Assembly (NCBI RefSeq): GCF_037975245.1
Contig: NC_092563.1
Coordinates: forward strand, 14,870,001-14,930,593
DNA length: 60,593 bases
Direction of reading: 5' to 3'
DNA from: Apostichopus japonicus
Taxonomy: Eukaryota > Echinodermata > Holothuroidea > Aspidochirotida > Stichopodidae
A program made the position numbers and the translations under genes. This document shows positions 60,571-60,593 of this stretch, one piece after another. Under the pieces are notes generated by a model. The model saw nothing but the letters and a program-made list of their open reading frames with translations, did no database searches and had not been told where the DNA came from. The first letter of the stretch is position 1. Every line of letters begins with the position of its first letter.

Positions 60571-60593
60571 TCTGAAGATCGCTACAAAGCGTG
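60544..60593. repeat. Perfect 23-bp palindrome with 4-nt loop at window end
   Basis: The arms 60544-60566 and 60571-60593 (TCTGAAGATCGCTACAAAGC...) are exact complements around CAAC. It is produced by copy B meeting the start of a third, plus-strand CTGAAGA...GCGTG segment cut by the window edge. Confidence 0.95.

Larger units (their letters stand above)
60291..60593. mobile_element. Penelope-like retroelement terminal fragment with hammerhead motifs (partial, runs off edge)
   Basis: TTGGCGTCTATCTTGGCGCA followed by GAGTGCTCTATGTCCA occurs directly at 60291-60326 and again at about 60436-60472. A segment of about 70 bp is present in two inverted copies (60341-60410 and about 60493-60560), each holding a hammerhead fold. 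Hammerhead ribozymes in terminal repeats next to (TA)n-rich targets are known for Penelope-like elements. No reverse transcriptase is in view, so the assignment is inference. Confidence 0.6.

Overview
This is animal nuclear DNA: A+T-rich, with long introns, GT-AG splicing, metazoan LINE, SINE and DNA-transposon remains, and many pure G/C homopolymers and (TA)n tracts. The one recognisable gene and the tRNA-SINE/CR1-L2 repeat content fit a marine invertebrate deuterostome. An echinoderm is my best guess, but the species cannot be named from sequence alone.

Left third (1-19041): the 3' part of an orthologue of NSMAF/FAN (factor associated with neutral sphingomyelinase activation) on the + strand. 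Seventeen coding exons can be joined with consistent phases into 2124 nt (707 codons plus stop). They give the end of the PH-like region, a full BEACH domain and seven WD40 repeats. The first roughly 200 residues (GRAM side) lie upstream of the window. The introns hold: a CR1/L2-type LINE 3' end; a tandem triplication of one coding exon in which the extra copies have decayed; a 72-bp pyrimidine-rich minisatellite whose every unit resembles a 3' splice site; a 1.85-kb TTAA-flanked DNA transposon with a broken THAP domain (Kolobok-like); a second LINE 3' end inserted about 7 nt after a splice donor; and two local tandem duplications.

Right two thirds (19042-60593): no convincing protein gene. 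This is a repeat-rich intergenic or long-intron region. It holds (TA)n tracts, an orphan cluster of alternating short inverted motifs, a tRNA-derived SINE sharing its 3' tail with the LINEs, and a 4.8-kb CACTG-ended element with TTAGTCGG subterminal repeats that contains a 1.5-kb inverted repeat. It also holds hAT-like MITEs, including one hAT nested in another with 8-bp target duplications, a second SINE family in two inverted copies with a conserved cUUCGg double hairpin, a 259-bp pure (CGGA)n array, and several short tandem repeats.

At the right edge (60291-60593) there are two oppositely oriented 44-nt hammerhead-ribozyme folds beside (TA)n tracts. This arrangement is known from Penelope-like retroelements. 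It is the most striking non-coding signal in the window.
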